Shown one piece after another: positions 23,364 to 32,727 of a stretch of DNA of 64,000 nt; position 1 is the first letter of the stretch; the number at the start of each line of letters is the position of its first letter. Position numbers and translations under genes: made by a program. The notes beneath the pieces are model-generated. The model saw only the letters and a program-made list of their open reading frames with translations, was not told the DNA's origin and did not search any database. Origin of the DNA: Gerris lacustris (lineage: Eukaryota; Arthropoda; Insecta; Hemiptera; Gerridae); contig OX578286.1 in the NCBI GenBank assembly GCA_951217055.1, forward strand, positions 38,658,345-38,722,344, in the 5' to 3' direction.

Positions 23364-23870
23364 CCACGGAAAAACATATTTTTCCACTGTCAATTATATA
23401 AATTTTTATTCTTTTTGTAGTACAGGGTAATTTTAATAGTTCTATTTATAGCCATTTTACATTAGAACTATTAAAATAATATATATATATATTAGCCAAG
23501 TTTTTTAAGTTTGAAACCCCTCTTCTTTTTTAAGATTACATTTTATATAGGATAGACTTATCAGATTTGAGTTATTTCTTGCGGGATTCAAATGATTATA
23601 GGTAGAGATTTTTGTATGATGTAATATGAATTACACAAGTTAACAGTTAACCTAGATTAAATCAATTACACTTTTATCCACAGTTACTTGCCAAATATAT
23701 AAAATTAACCGGGTTATCTGACGGAATACGTTCATTACATACGACCATTTCAAAACTTTTCATGCAGGCATTTAATAGTGTACCTATCCTATCTTTTTTT
23801 TATTATCTCTAGATACTATAAGATAAATCAAATGTATCTTTTCAAAAATAGTTTCTTCCCCACGTGTCAA
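23364..23870. other. Unassigned spacer
   Basis: A short inverted repeat around 23429-23480 (ttttaatagttcta and its complement); otherwise nothing recognised. Confidence 0.4.
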
Positions 23871-24070
23871 AGCTCGGGCGTGTATTGAGTCCCAGGCGAC
23901 GCTGGGCAGGACAGCATGGTTATTTTAAACCGCAGATTGTATACGAAACCGCACGAATTAAGACGCATAGAAGGGCCCTGCTGCGTCTCAATTCGTGCGG
24001 TTTCGTATATAATCTGCGGTTTAAAATAAACCGTGCTGTCCTGCCAGCGTCGCTTAATTTCCGCCCAAGC
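23871..24070. mobile_element. Foldback element N (about 200 bp)
   Basis: Arms of about 90 bp, with ggcaggacagcatggttatt and gaaaccgcacgaattaagac on the left and their complements on the right, around a 14-base centre (tagaagggccctgc). Distinctly more G+C-rich than its surroundings. The best arm segments are nearly identical, suggesting recent origin or gene conversion. No reading frame of interest. Confidence 0.88.
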
Positions 24071-24422
24071 TAACTATCAAATGTGAAAGTTAAAATCTCC
24101 TCCAATAATTACAGGAAAATGCCTATTTCCACTCATTTCAAATTGCCTGATATATTCAGAGGTCAATGAATGTGTCTATATCTAAAGTTGTTTTCCAATA
24201 TACAATTACCCAGAATTATAATCGAATCAAAAATACTAATCTCTAAACAGCCATAAAACTATTTTACTAAAAATATTTATGTTATGTACTTCTAATTTAA
24301 CTTGGACGTGAATTAGCGCTGTGGCGACTGAAGAAATTAGCCGTCACGCAAAATACGACATGAAAAAAGTGACGCTACTTCTACGAAGATAGAATCTAAC
24401 AGGAGGTCGCTAAATTTTTACA
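24071..24422. other. Unassigned spacer
   Basis: No gene. 24310-24420 is less A+T-rich and may be a decayed repeat. Confidence 0.35.
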
Positions 24423-24442
24423 TTTAGTACTATATTTCACCA
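24423..24442. repeat. Left copy of a 20-bp direct repeat
   Basis: tttagtactatatttcacca, identical to 26084-26103 on the other side of the LINE; a candidate target duplication. Confidence 0.7.
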
Positions 24443-24500
24443 TTAAAGGTCGACCACCAAGAAATTGCAGCAGCGCTAGTGTTGTTGTTTTTATGTTATG

Positions 24501-26083
24501 TTTTTTTTTTTTTTTTTTTTATCTATTTATTTCCACCAAAACATAAAATGATACAAAAATAAATAAATTAATAAAATATAAAAGTATTAATAACAAAATA
24601 AACAATTTGTGATAAGTTCAGTAAAATTAGTTGTCATACTGGTGATAAATCATTAGTTAAAATATTAAGTAATTGGTGAGGACCCTCAGTAAGTGTCAAA
24701 GCACTTAGAGCGAGGGCCCTGTCTCGAGTTTTATATTATTAGCAAATTAACTGTGTTTAATCATAAGAAACATGTTATCATAAAAAATAAAAAAAAATAA
24801 ATAAATAAAATAATAAAAAAAAAAATTAAAAAAAATTAAAAGAAAGACACTATACTATTTAAAATGTTTGAAATTATCAATATTTTTAAGTGATTTTGGT
24901 AGGAGATTGTAGAAAACAGGCCCTAAATAAGACGGATGTCTTTGTTTTCTCTCTGTTCGACAACAAGGTGTGGGTACATATCCAGAAGTTTGTGATCTTG
25001 TTTTATAATTATGTTGTACAGTCAGTCTTGTCTGGTTTTGGAAGAAATTAAGTAAAACTGCATTTTTATATAATAAATCTAGAGGTAAAACATTGAATTC
25101 ATCAAAGGTCAAAACTGATGGATATACTCTTGGTTTTTTTAAACATATTTTTATAATTCGTTTTTGAATTATTCTTACTTGTTCTAGATCAGATTGAGCA
25201 GAACTTCCCCACGCTATTAAACAATAATTTAAAATAGATTCTGTAAAAGCATGGTAAAGTAGTTTTAAAACAGATTTATTAGCGAACTGTCTTACTGTAA
25301 TGAAAGTATGTATTGTCATTCTTACTCTTTTAAGTACCCAGTCAATCTGTTCTTTCCAGTTCAAGTGACAGTCTATTATAACTCCTAAGTATTTAGTACT
25401 CCGAATTCTGTCAATCGTTGTGTTACATGAGCAATTGTCTAATTGTTTTGTATTATCACGTACAGTACGACCAGTAATTGAAAGTAAATTGTATGTTAAT
25501 ATGGTTTTACAGTCAGTGTCATGTATTTTCAAATTTCTAAAATCTAGTGGCTGTCCTCGTATGTCATGTGAGAAACACATGTATTTAGTTTTTGTCAAGT
25601 TCAAAGTCAGTAAGTTACAGTCAAACCATGCTTTTACTCTTGAGATTCCTATTTCTGCTTTTTCTAAGACCTCTTCCCATGTTTCACCCCTAAAGTATAA
25701 GAGTGTGTCGTCAACAAAAGATATAATATCAGAGTATGTGTCTGTTAGTTCTAGTAAGTCGTTGATGTAGGTTAGAAACATCCATGGTGCAGTCACTGTC
25801 CCTTGTGGTGTTCCAAAAGTTACATCAGTAAGTTCACTAATAAGTCCATTAAGTTTAACTTGTTGTGTTCTGTTCTGTAGGTAACTTGTAAACAATTTGT
25901 GGCACGTGCCCCGTATACCTAAAGCGTGAAGTTTTTTTAATAATAAATCATGTGACACTGTGTCGAATGCTTTTTTTAAGTCTATAAATACAGTTATACT
26001 TTTATTCCCCACGTCTAAGTCATCAGTAATGAGTTGAGTCAGTTTATAATAAAATATACCACTATCAAAATACTATTTTGTTT
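24501..26083 (-). mobile_element. 5'-truncated CR1/jockey-like LINE
   Basis: Minus-oriented LINE. On the plus strand it begins with a T run (about 24505-24523) that is its poly(A) tail, then A+T-rich 3' UTR, then the RT frame. It is cut within the RT domain near 26050, so the endonuclease is absent. A 20-bp direct repeat lies outside the right end and, on the left, about 60 bases beyond the tail, an unusual spacing. Confidence 0.85.
24855..26012 (-). CDS. LINE reverse transcriptase, N-terminally truncated
   Basis: An uninterrupted 385-codon frame encoding the palm and thumb of a non-LTR reverse transcriptase and its C-terminal tail. Visible motifs: FIDLKKAFDTV (palm, first catalytic Asp, residues 10-20), GTPQGTV (near 88), SFVDD (second catalytic pair, near 118), LNLTKTKYMCF, then YLGVIID and LNYCLIAWG. 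It ends ..LPKSLKNIDNFKHFK. The first Met is not the true start: coding similarity continues upstream (KLTQLITDD) to about 26050, where a stop enters and homology ends. A full ORF2 would have an endonuclease of some 230 residues first. The lack of internal stops implies a fairly young copy. It reverse-transcribes LINE RNA at the target site when complete; this copy cannot act alone. Confidence 0.92.
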   Translation of the reverse strand: MGNKSITVFIDLKKAFDTVSHDLLLKKLHALGIRGTCHKLFTSYLQNRTQQVKLNGLISELTDVTFGTPQGTVTAPWMFLTYINDLLELTDTYSDIISFVDDTLLYFRGETWEEVLEKAEIGISRVKAWFDCNLLTLNLTKTKYMCFSHDIRGQPLDFRNLKIHDTDCKTILTYNLLSITGRTVRDNTKQLDNCSCNTTIDRIRSTKYLGVIIDCHLNWKEQIDWVLKRVRMTIHTFITVRQFANKSVLKLLYHAFTESILNYCLIAWGSSAQSDLEQVRIIQKRIIKICLKKPRVYPSVLTFDEFNVLPLDLLYKNAVLLNFFQNQTRLTVQHNYKTRSQTSGYVPTPCCRTERKQRHPSYLGPVFYNLLPKSLKNIDNFKHFK

Positions 26084-26103
26084 TTTAGTACTATATTTCA
26101 CCA
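26084..26103. repeat. Right copy of the 20-bp direct repeat
   Basis: Identical to 24423-24442; see that entry. Confidence 0.7.
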
Positions 26104-26170
26104 GACTATATTCTGGATTTAACACAAAAACATATCCTTGGTTGAATGTTGTTCCATGAAGTAGAGATTT

Positions 26171-26360
26171 GTTTTTTTTAAATTTATTTTTAGGGTTTAG
26201 TAGATACTTCTCGAACCCCCTATGCCGAGGGTGATGTGTCCGTCTGTCCGTCGCTCTTTGGTTCATAGCGCCCGAATCGATTAAGCTAAAGATCTAAAAT
26301 TTAAAACATTGGCGCAACTTTTTGACCCTAATATAGGAAAAATATACTGAAGTTAAAAAT
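26171..26360 (+). mobile_element. Family J repeat copy 2
   Basis: Starts tttttagggtttagtagata, contains gtgtccgtctgtccgtcgct and then gcgcccgaatcgattaagct, the same order as copy 1. Confidence 0.65.
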
Positions 26361-26542
26361 TAAATATACGAATGCGCAACTCACAAAAATGTGTATTTAA
26401 TTTAAAAAAATGTATTTCTTTAATTTTCGAATTTTAGTTTTTTTAATTTTCGAGTGGTGAATCAAATGACAGCTGCTGAATAGTAGGTTACAAATGTATA
26501 TATATGCTTTTTTAAGTTTTGCATTCCTTAACCTATACCAGA

Positions 26543-26620
26543 GTTGGGTAGGCATCGCCGGGCCCCTGATGAGTCGGATGCGACGAAACGATGCAGGACA
26601 TGGCGTAATGCCGAGCCAAC
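26543..26620 (+). ncRNA. Candidate hammerhead ribozyme-like motif
   Basis: The hammerhead core is seen directly: CTGATGA at 26566-26572, a 3-bp helix II (GTC 26573-26575 with GAC 26582-26584, six-base loop), then GAAA at 26585-26588. Around it GCATCG (26552-26557) can pair with CGATGC (26589-26594) as helix III. Alternatively GTTGG/CCAAC (26543-26547 with 26616-26620) and GGCAT/ATGCC (26551-26555 with 26608-26612) form an outer stem. The expected U16.1 after helix III is a C in the first fold, and helix I has almost no loop, so activity is doubtful. Hammerheads are known in Penelope-like elements, retrozymes and some satellites. It lies just 5' of a TA run. Confidence 0.45.
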
Positions 26621-26673
26621 ATCTTAATGACGTAATGTCTGATGTTGGAACAGTTCCTATTTGTCACGCTTGC

Positions 26674-26784
<111 letters not shown>

Positions 26785-27018
26785 AATTTCAAGATAAAAA
26801 GAACATTTTATATACTACGTTTTTAAATTTTCTGTTGAATCGTATGTAATGTTGATAATATAATTGTTATTGTTATATAATATATAATGTTAGTGAAAAA
26901 AAATAGTTCCGAATTTATTTACTTCACATAAATGACAACCATCTAGAGAGCTGATCTTAAGATCATTTGTACCGGACAAACAAACAAACAAGAAAGCAAG
27001 CTAATAAAAACGTAGTAA
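26785..27018 (+). mobile_element. Family B copy with internal deletion
   Basis: Has the 5' part up to gagagctgatcttaa and then jumps to the 3' part (gacaaacaaacaaacaagaa, ..aaaaacgtagt), losing some 400 bases seen at 53666-54430. Confidence 0.8.
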
Positions 27019-27519
27019 TTAGTTAAAAACAAATAAAAACAACAAAACATTTCATTATTGACAGCCATTGGTACATATTGACAGCGCACACAATTAATGT
27101 TTAATTGACAATCACAATTATCTTGACATGTCTTGTCCAATATATTTTATGTTCAATTATAATGAAAATAAAAAGAAGAAAGAAACCATGTTTAAATAAA
27201 ATTATGCAATTTCGAACAATCGTCAAATCAACACTGTAATTTTAATCGAACGGAAAGAATTACTTCATTTATTCTCGTCTTTAATTGCTTATTTAAGTAT
27301 TGCTTATTAGTAAGCACTTTAAATTACTTACACGACTTGATGTGTCCTTGCATGAATTGAACGTGAAGAAAATATTTTTGGTCAATTATCTTTGTTTTAA
27401 ATAAAAATGTAAAATTAAATCCGAGAGTAATCTTGACTACATTTTATCGACAATCCATAATGAATATAAATCGTGTTTATTCGTTATTCATTGTAGTTTA
27501 ATTTAGTGTACAGTAAAAA
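27019..27519. other. Unassigned A+T-rich spacer
   Basis: Nothing recognised. Confidence 0.4.
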
Positions 27520-27581
27520 TAGTAATTATAATTTAAACGTTCCGTAGTATCGATACTACCAAAAACTTAAAAAGTGAATTT
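27520..27581 (+). mobile_element. SINE1 tail fragment
   Basis: Only the tRNA-unrelated tail (aatttaaacgttccgtagta, actaccaaaaacttaaaaa) remains. Confidence 0.65.
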
Positions 27582-27770
27582 AGTGTACAGTTTATTTATT
27601 TTAGTATAGTTTCTTCATTATAGTGTAGTTTATTTCTTTTAGTTTAGAATAGTGTGTATAGTTTATTCATTATAGTTTAGTGTATAGTTTAGTTTAGTGC
27701 ATGGTTTATTCATTATAGTTTAGTTTAGTGCATGGTTTATTCATTATAGTTTAGTTTATTTATTTTTTTT
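27582..27770. repeat. Loose tandem repeat of tttagt / attcattatag units
   Basis: The segment gtttagtgcatggtttattc is repeated near-perfectly twice (about 35 bp period), preceded by looser copies. Confidence 0.85.
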
Positions 27771-27774
27771 ACAC

Positions 27775-27975
27775 TCATTTTTTTTAGAAATATTTTTTTT
27801 TAGAAATATTTTTTTAAGTCGCTAAAAAATATGTGGTAGGTACAAGACACATACATGCCAAATTTCAAAGTGATCGGACGAAAGGTGTAGCCGTGAGAGC
27901 ACGCGAGAGGACGGACGGACAGACACACGCAGGAAAATATGAGGGTCCTTGGTTTTGCCTACGGACCCTAAAATG
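27775..27975 (-). mobile_element. Family J-type repeat copy 3
   Basis: On the minus strand: ttttagggtccgtaggcaaa, then gtgtgtctgtccgtccgtcc and tttgaaatttggcatgtatg. This is the AGGGTYCGTAGGCAAA-type arthropod repeat. Confidence 0.7.
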
Positions 27976-28017
27976 AGTAGTTATGCTGAATTTCATTTAA
28001 TATACGTCTGCCAATTA

Positions 28018-28596
28018 TAGTCCAGGAGATAGCGTGCAAAAAAGTGTCTGACTAACATCAAGCTAGAATTTTGTATACAAGTCAATCTTTTAGCGCCTTT
28101 TAAGAATATGTGGTCGGCTATGTTCGTCTGCGGGACATAGCTTGGCAATAGGCGTTTGAAAAAAACAAACCGGTGGAGAGCGGCCATGTCTCACCAATTA
28201 TGGTGGACAATGTGATTTTCATGATCCTGAGTACAGAATTAGTTAGTAGACCTAAAATCAAGTCGATGTTATTTTCACACTTGATAGGTTAGTTATTCAA
28301 ATATTAATAAAAATCATCGTGGTCACATGTCAAGGGACAAACTAACATCAACTTGATTTTCGGTCTACTAACTAATTCTGTACTCAGGATCATGAAAATC
28401 ACATTGTCCACCATAATTGGTGAGACATGGCCGCTCTCCACCGGTTTGTTTTTTTCAAACGCCTATTGCCAAGCTATGTCCCGCAGACGAACTTAGCCGA
28501 CCACATATTCTTAAAAGGCGCTAAAAGATTGACTTGTATACAAAATTCTAGCTTGATGATAGTCAGACACTTTTTTGCACGCTATCTCCTGGACTA
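28018..28596. mobile_element. Foldback element K, copy 1 (579 bp)
   Basis: Arms of about 250 bp are near-perfect complements, with a 73-bp unique spacer (about 28270-28342). The ends are TAGTCCAGGAGATAGCGTGC and its complement. Flanks are tta (28015-28017) and tta (28597-28599). Each arm, read outward from the centre, has an open frame of about 60 codons starting MAALHRFVFFKRLLPSYVPQ, present in both K copies; no known protein matches in my reading. Copy 2 (61167-61750) carries the spacer in the opposite orientation. Confidence 0.93.
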
Positions 28597-28599
28597 TTA

Positions 28600-28913
28600 T
28601 AGTATGGTTACAGTTAGAGTTAATTCTGACAGTTCAGATTAGGCAACCTATGTTAGTTAAATAATAAAGCCACTAGGCGGTTATCTAAAAGACTCCGCTC
28701 CTTCACCAGTGATATTTTTGTTTGCATAGTTGGCTCGAGTTTCTAGATGTCAAAATTTTGAGCTTTCATTGGCTCATCTCCTCACTTTTTGTTTATTTTC
28801 CCACGCTGTTAGAATTAACTCTTCTTGTAATTCTACTACAAAATGGCCCATAACTTTCTAGCGATCTATTACTGGACAAACGCTCACATGAGAAAAAAGT
28901 ACTATAGTTTATC
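28600..28913. other. Unassigned spacer
   Basis: No gene or repeat family identified; gttagaattaactctt (28809) is a near inverted match to gagttaattctgac (28617), giving a loose 200-bp inverted pair. Confidence 0.35.
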
Positions 28914-29512
28914 GCTTCCGAGCTTACCGAAGGTAACGGAAGCTATGTGATCGTTCTGAAGAACGAACAATTTTTAGCTCTCCGATTTCAAAAGTTCCAA
29001 GACAGAAATCCGTTTCAGACATCGGGGAACATTTTTGGTTCCGTGTCTGTCTGTCGGTCTGTCTGTCGTTCAATTTTTGTGAACCAACGTATCTTAAAAA
29101 CTATACGTCCAATTTTAATGAAATTTGGGTGTTGGTCAGGAGTAGCCCATTGTTGGTCCCATATAAGTTTAAACCTTATGCGCTCATTTGTTTCTCTTCT
29201 ACATGCGCATAAACATACATTAATTTACACCTATAGCTTCAAAAGTACTTATCTGATTTGTACGAAACTTTTATAGTTTATCGAAAGTAACCCACAGCTA
29301 GCACCAGATTACTTTGAACCGTCTGCGCTCTTTAACTTTTGCTTAGTTTTATCTTTAATTCAAGTAAAAAATCAAAACAATTTTGACAGATTTAAAAAAC
29401 AGAAGAAACGATTAAACAAATTAGACAATAATGGCTTGTAAAAGAATAAAATCAAAAAGTACGTGATAGCATGCGAGGAAGCTATGTGCTACACCAATGG
29501 GCAGTCTATTTT
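28914..29512 (+). mobile_element. Family C, full-length copy
   Basis: The best intact C copy (599 bp). Order: terminal hairpin GCTTCC/TTACC/GGTAA/GGAAGC with gctatgtg; acatcggggaacatttttgg; gtctgtctgtcggtctgtct; gaaccaacgtatcttaaaaa; attttaatgaaatttggg; ttgttggtcccatataagtt; acatgcgcataaacatacat; then the terminus gaggaagctatgtgctacac and cagtctatttttt. Both termini contain ggaagctatgtg in the same orientation. No coding capacity. Confidence 0.9.
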
Positions 29513-29599
29513 TTACATCTTACGTATGTTCAATTTGCATTCTAAAATGCTAACTAGCAATGCCTCGACGGTCAAAATCATCGTGTCTTGACTAAAAAA

Positions 29600-29960
29600 T
29601 TATAAGGGGCTATGTTTTACTTCCATGAAAATGGAAGTATGGTGATACCCTCCAAAACGTGATTTCCAGATCTCTGTTAAGGAGTGGTTAAGGACGAACC
29701 CGGGGGTATCAGGAAAATCCGTTTCATATACATGTATGTCTGTGCGTACGTATGTATGTATGTACGTTCGTACGTTCGTTCGGAACTTTAATCCTTTATA
29801 ACATCGCTTCAAGACATCGTATCGAGTTGTGGTTTGCGGAATTTTTTAGAACTTTGGACGGAAAAACTGATGGCGCAAACCCGAACATCGTAGCTCAAGA
29901 CTTTTCGGAGCTACAGTCACTTAAGCACGAAATTGGTCTGTCGACGATAACTCAGTAGGC
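29600..29960. repeat. Unclassified repeat with hairpin and tGTAcg stretch
   Basis: Contains ttacttccatgaaaatggaa (short hairpin, 29618-29638), a gtatgtatgtatgtacgttc stretch (about 29745-29775) and a following ctttataacatcgcttcaag phrase. The layout (CTGT/GTAT block followed by a conserved phrase) is reminiscent of families C and J, but I could not match it elsewhere in the window. Confidence 0.4.
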
Positions 29961-29984
29961 TAGGTTTTTTAAATTTGTAAGTTA

Positions 29985-30150
29985 GTGGGCATATTATTAT
30001 AAAGTTATAATAATATAATTATTATATTATATAATATAATTATTATATTATATAATATAATTATTATATTATATAATATAATTATTATATAATTATTATA
30101 TATTATTATAATTATTATATTATTATAAAGTTATTATAATATATAAGACA
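29985..30150. repeat. AT palindromic tandem repeat
   Basis: About six units of roughly 23 bp made of ataatataattattatatta; self-complementary throughout. Confidence 0.92.
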
Positions 30151-30199
30151 TATTATTATTCAGATATATTATTAAAGTAATTCATATTTTTTACGGTTG

Positions 30200-30690
30200 A
30201 CTTTTCACCAATATTTCAAAAGCTAAATAATTAAAATAACAAACAGTTAAATTACTTTTATCTACGATCGATACGAAATATAAACATTATATCTTTGTTT
30301 AGATGCGTAGAAAGTGATTATTTACGTACTTGTATTCATTGCGCATGCGCGTCTCATAGTTCTAAAGAATTCCTCTTCTTTACCACACTAGTGCGGTAAA
30401 GAAGAGGAATTCTTCAGCTTTACGCACGATTAGTGAGTTTGTGTACATTTAACAAAACTAATTTGGTGTTCTTTTATTAAAGTAACTGTTTATATCGAGT
30501 TTTTAGTGAAAAACAATGAGTGAATCAAGTAACTTTGACGAAAATGTGGAGAATAATAATCCTTCAGAAATAATTAATTCGGCAAAAAATACAACTAATG
30601 AATCTCTTAATCAAGAGAGTGATACGAACTTACATACAGCAAGTTTATTTGTTTCTGTATTTATTATTTAAATCTAACAATCGAAGATAA
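30200..30690 (+). mobile_element. Family F fragment copy 2
   Basis: Plus-strand counterpart of 11461-11845: tttatctacgatcgatacga, ttgcgcatgcgc, a strong hairpin (aattcctcttctttaccaca with its complement, about 30368-30412), a 100-base leader and an ATG. Probably the 5' end of a DNA transposon or of a defective one. Confidence 0.7.
30516..30671 (+). CDS. Short F-family ORF (51 aa), function unknown
   Basis: Begins MSESSNFDENVENNNPSEII and is rich in Asn, Ser and Glu, then becomes hydrophobic at the end (SLFVSVFII) before the stop. The first 18 codons align with the frame in the other F copy, which suggests past coding constraint; the second half has no counterpart because that copy is truncated. 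Likely the N-terminus of a longer, now broken transposon protein. Confidence 0.45.
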   Translation: MSESSNFDENVENNNPSEIINSAKNTTNESLNQESDTNLHTASLFVSVFII

Positions 30691-30824
30691 AGTACGGTAC
30701 GCAACTCGTGAGAAAACGGCATTTTGCATTGCTCGTGTGGTTTTACAACCCTCGCTATCGCTCGGGTGCAAACTCCACACTCGCATGCAAAATGCTACTT
30801 TCCGCACCCGACGCGTAATGTACT
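30691..30824. mobile_element. Small MITE, about 134 bp
   Basis: Ends agtacggtacgc and gcgtaatgtact are inverted; inside, gcattttgcat and atgcaaaatgc are inverted as well, along with ctcgtgtgg/ccacactcg. More G+C-rich than its surroundings. Confidence 0.65.
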
Positions 30825-31120
30825 ATTTTGTTTAAAATAATGTTTGAATATTTTTCTTATTTGTTGTTATATTATTTGAGTGTATTTATATTGGAATCAA
30901 TACGGGGCATTATGAACTAGGTATTGGGATTCTATGAAGCGAAACATGACGTCTTCACTATTCTTCCCAAAGCTTTTAGAAGCAATAGCCTTGTGCTTGT
31001 CTTCTACGGGTTATAAACGTTCGTTTCTCTATAACAATATTTCTTGCCATTCCATCGTTCTTTTTCTTCCAATAAAAATCAATTCATTTTTATAGAATAC
31101 ACAGAGATAATAGTAAAAAT

Positions 31121-31234
31121 AATTTCAAGATAAAAAGAACTTTTTATATACTACTTTTTTAAATTTTCTGTTGAGTCATATGTAGTGTTGATAATATAAT
31201 TGTTATTGTTATATAATATATAATGTTAGTGAAG
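31121..31234 (+). mobile_element. Family B 5' fragment
   Basis: Runs from aatttcaagataaaaagaac to ataatgttagtgaag and passes directly into a MITE-A that lacks its own left end. Confidence 0.7.
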
Positions 31235-31458
31235 AAATTGTTACTCCCTTATGTTGTTTTAGAATAAAAATGACTTTGACTAAATAACTATCAAGAAAAA
31301 GGGATGTTTAGTCTAATGTACTTTGGTACAAAGAAAAATCACACTTCTGTTTTATAAGGGGAGTAACAGTCTAAAGAAGAACATTCCCTACACCTTCTTT
31401 AGATTGTTATACTCTCGTCTGTTCTTTTTATAAGGGGATTAACAATCTAAGGAAGTGC
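31235..31458. mobile_element. MITE-A copy 4, left end lost
   Basis: Begins attgttactcccttatg, inside the family A left repeat, and ends ggaagtgcc. Internal inverted pair at about 31360-31420. Confidence 0.8.
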
Positions 31459-31538
31459 CAAAAATAAAGTAAGAAAACCCATATTTATGGTAATAATTGA
31501 TGTTTTGGAATTTTAATCGTAAAATGTCAAATTATTAT

Positions 31539-31750
31539 GGTACTTCTTTAGATTGTTACTCCCCTATGTTTTTTTTTAAAATATAAATGACTGACTAAAT
31601 AACTATTAAGAATAAGGGATGTTTAGTCTAATGTACTTTAGGACAAAGGAATATCACACTTCTGTTTTTATAAGGGGAGTAACAGTCAAAAGAAGATTAT
31701 TCCTTACACCTTCTTTAGATTGTAGGGGAGTAACAATTTAAAGTAGTGAA
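31539..31750. mobile_element. MITE-A copy 5 with 8-bp target duplication
   Basis: A 212-bp copy with attattat at 31531-31538 and 31751-31758. The inner inverted pair has a small deletion (tagattgtaggggagtaaca). Confidence 0.85.
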
Positions 31751-31969
31751 ATTATTATTATACTAGATGTTATAAATTATTATAAAAGACTGTGTCATTT
31801 TATATTAATATAAATTAATGTGCAGCTAAAGAAAGATTAAGAAGGCATAGAAGCACAATTATTATTACATATTATCATGTAATTTCTCAAATTATATGAT
31901 GTTCTTTAATCTATGTTCAAAGCAACTAATAAAGCTGGTATTGCACCAGAATTAAGCAGTAAGATATAT

Positions 31970-32677
31970 TAGGTTTGTTCCAACCACCAGTTCCGAATCA
32001 GTTTCGGATTAGTCCATGATTGACGTAATGCGCATGCGCGATCATTGACCGTTGGGAATTGATTTGTAATTTCGTTTTTGTTGGAACGCTCCTTTCTCGA
32101 ACCAAACTGTTTGCTGTGGTAGGTTTTAGCCCTGTTATCAGAACAACTTTTTGAGTTGATTGTTTATGTGATTTTGCGTTCCTGTGCTATCAAAAATACC
32201 TGAACTTATTAATATTAAAGATATGGATGATGGATGAGTCAATAGTTGATGAAGATAAGTGCCAGTCGCTTAAATCAGGGACTGATTTAGTCCGCCAAGG
32301 GGGGGCCACACCACAAAAGTTTCATTTTCTAATGCTAATTAAGCTCGAAAGTTGGAAGTAAAACCTACATACTCATTGAGGATATGACGAAAATACATGC
32401 ACACATTTTAGAAATGTTTATTTAATACATGAATTCACGATTTCATTTCGATTTACGCAATTCACAATTTTCGGGCTTACTGAGGTGAGCCAGTTTTAGT
32501 AGACTCACGGCACAATCGTATTTTTATTGATATAATCCTAAATGCTCTTTTGTTTTAAAAAACAAATATTAATCTTAGTCCAGTTAACGAAAGAAATATT
32601 GCGGAAATAAATCGGATTCTTTCGATATTTGTGTGAAAATGGAATAAGTATCAATAGTCCATCTTGAAAAATAGGTC

Positions 32678-32727
<50 letters not shown>

